Shown here one piece after another: positions 63,734 through 64,000 of a DNA stretch of 64,000 bases. The notes beneath the pieces are model-generated. The model did not search any database. It saw only the letters and a list, made by a program, of their open reading frames with translations, and was not told the DNA's origin. The position numbers and the translations under genes are program-made. Source of the stretch: Peltaster fructicola (Eukaryota > Ascomycota > Dothideomycetes). The stretch covers positions 2,791,501 to 2,855,500 of the forward strand of contig CP051140.1 of assembly GCA_001592805.2 (NCBI GenBank). Reading direction: 5' to 3'. Position 1 is the stretch's first letter. Each line of letters opens with the position of its first letter.

Positions 63734-64000
63734 ATGAAGTTGAACATCTCATTCCCAGCCAACGGCTCGCAGAAGCTCATCGAAGTCGAAGATGAGCGCA
63801 AGCTCCGTGTCTTCATGGAGAAGCGCATGGGACAAGAAGTTCCAGGTGACTCCGTGGGCGACGAGTTCAAGGGCTACATCTTCCGAATCACTGGCGGCAA
63901 CGACAAGCAGGGCTTCCCAATGAAGCAGGGTGTCATGCACCCAACCCGTGTCCGACTCCTCCTCGCCGATGGCCACAGCTGCTACCGCCCACGACGCACT
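63734..64000 (+). CDS. RPS6: 40S ribosomal protein S6 (N-terminal part, runs off right edge)
   Basis: Small-subunit ribosomal protein eS6. The first 89 codons are present. [58 protein letters not shown] and [14 protein letters not shown] match the family closely. No intron interrupts this part. Translation stops only at the window edge, in [10 protein letters not shown]. The C-terminal phosphorylated helix lies outside the window. Confidence 0.97.
   Translation, partial: MKLNISFPANGSQKLIEVEDERKLRVFMEKRMGQEVPGDSVGDEFKGYIFRITGGNDKQGFPMKQGVMHPTRVRLLLADGHSCYRPRRT

Noticed and set aside
1-64000. Transposons, LTR or other virus-like elements, CRISPR arrays
   Set aside because: No transposase, reverse transcriptase, capsid or integrase motif, no long terminal repeats and no spaced array were seen on either strand.

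Overview
This 64 kb window is from the nuclear genome of a filamentous ascomycete (Pezizomycotina). A Dothideomycete of the Mycosphaerellales/Capnodiales type is my inference from family recognition, not a search result. The supporting signs are dense genes on both strands, mostly 41-57 nt introns with GTRNGT donors and CTNAC-like branch sites, and fungal-specific families (Kar9, tetraspanin Tsp3, PtaB/Mfg1, Rtc3, sterol-glucosyltransferase-like proteins). I recognised no transposon, virus-like element, CRISPR array, tRNA or rRNA. About 30 protein genes are described. Exon borders were worked out by hand from splice signals and family conservation.

Left third (1-24 kb). A partial PRP17/CDC40 splicing factor and the ERV14 cargo receptor lie on the minus strand, followed by a gene-poor stretch. 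Next come a small secreted cysteine-containing protein with a clear TATA box, a Tsp3-like tetraspanin, L-threonine aldolase, a large HMG-box regulator, a membrane-anchored HSL-type hydrolase, the PP4 regulatory subunit R2 (Psy4), an MFS transporter and a secreted protein built almost wholly of Pro-Val repeats. A disordered, Ser-rich protein of unknown role follows.

Middle (24-44 kb). This part holds the SBDS-like Rtc3, a 1242-residue glycosyltransferase that also carries three PPxY motifs and four ubiquitin-interacting motifs, a secreted alpha/beta hydrolase, V-ATPase subunit B, the polyglutamine-rich PtaB/Mfg1 coregulator, Mob1, a cytosolic GH63-like glycosidase with an apparent one-base frameshift, and the urease nickel GTPase UreG.

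Right third (44-64 kb). This part holds a Kar9 spindle-positioning protein ending in a GAR microtubule-binding motif, two neighbouring paralogues that share only a short beta-type C-terminal module, a DUF2470 membrane protein, a SNF2-family ATPase with an unusual Cys cluster, an uncharacterised disordered ORF, an O-methyltransferase, the RFC5 clamp-loader subunit, an F-box-like ORF and the start of ribosomal protein S6.

Most genes are single-copy housekeeping functions (splicing, secretion, vacuolar acidification, mitotic exit, DNA replication, translation) with no operon-like logic. The accessory, faster-evolving material is the secreted proteins at 4.3 and 20 kb, the secreted hydrolase at 30 kb, the paralogue pair at 49-51 kb and the O-methyltransferase neighbourhood at 57-60 kb. 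The strongest candidates for something undescribed are the ubiquitin-linked glycosyltransferase and the paralogue pair.
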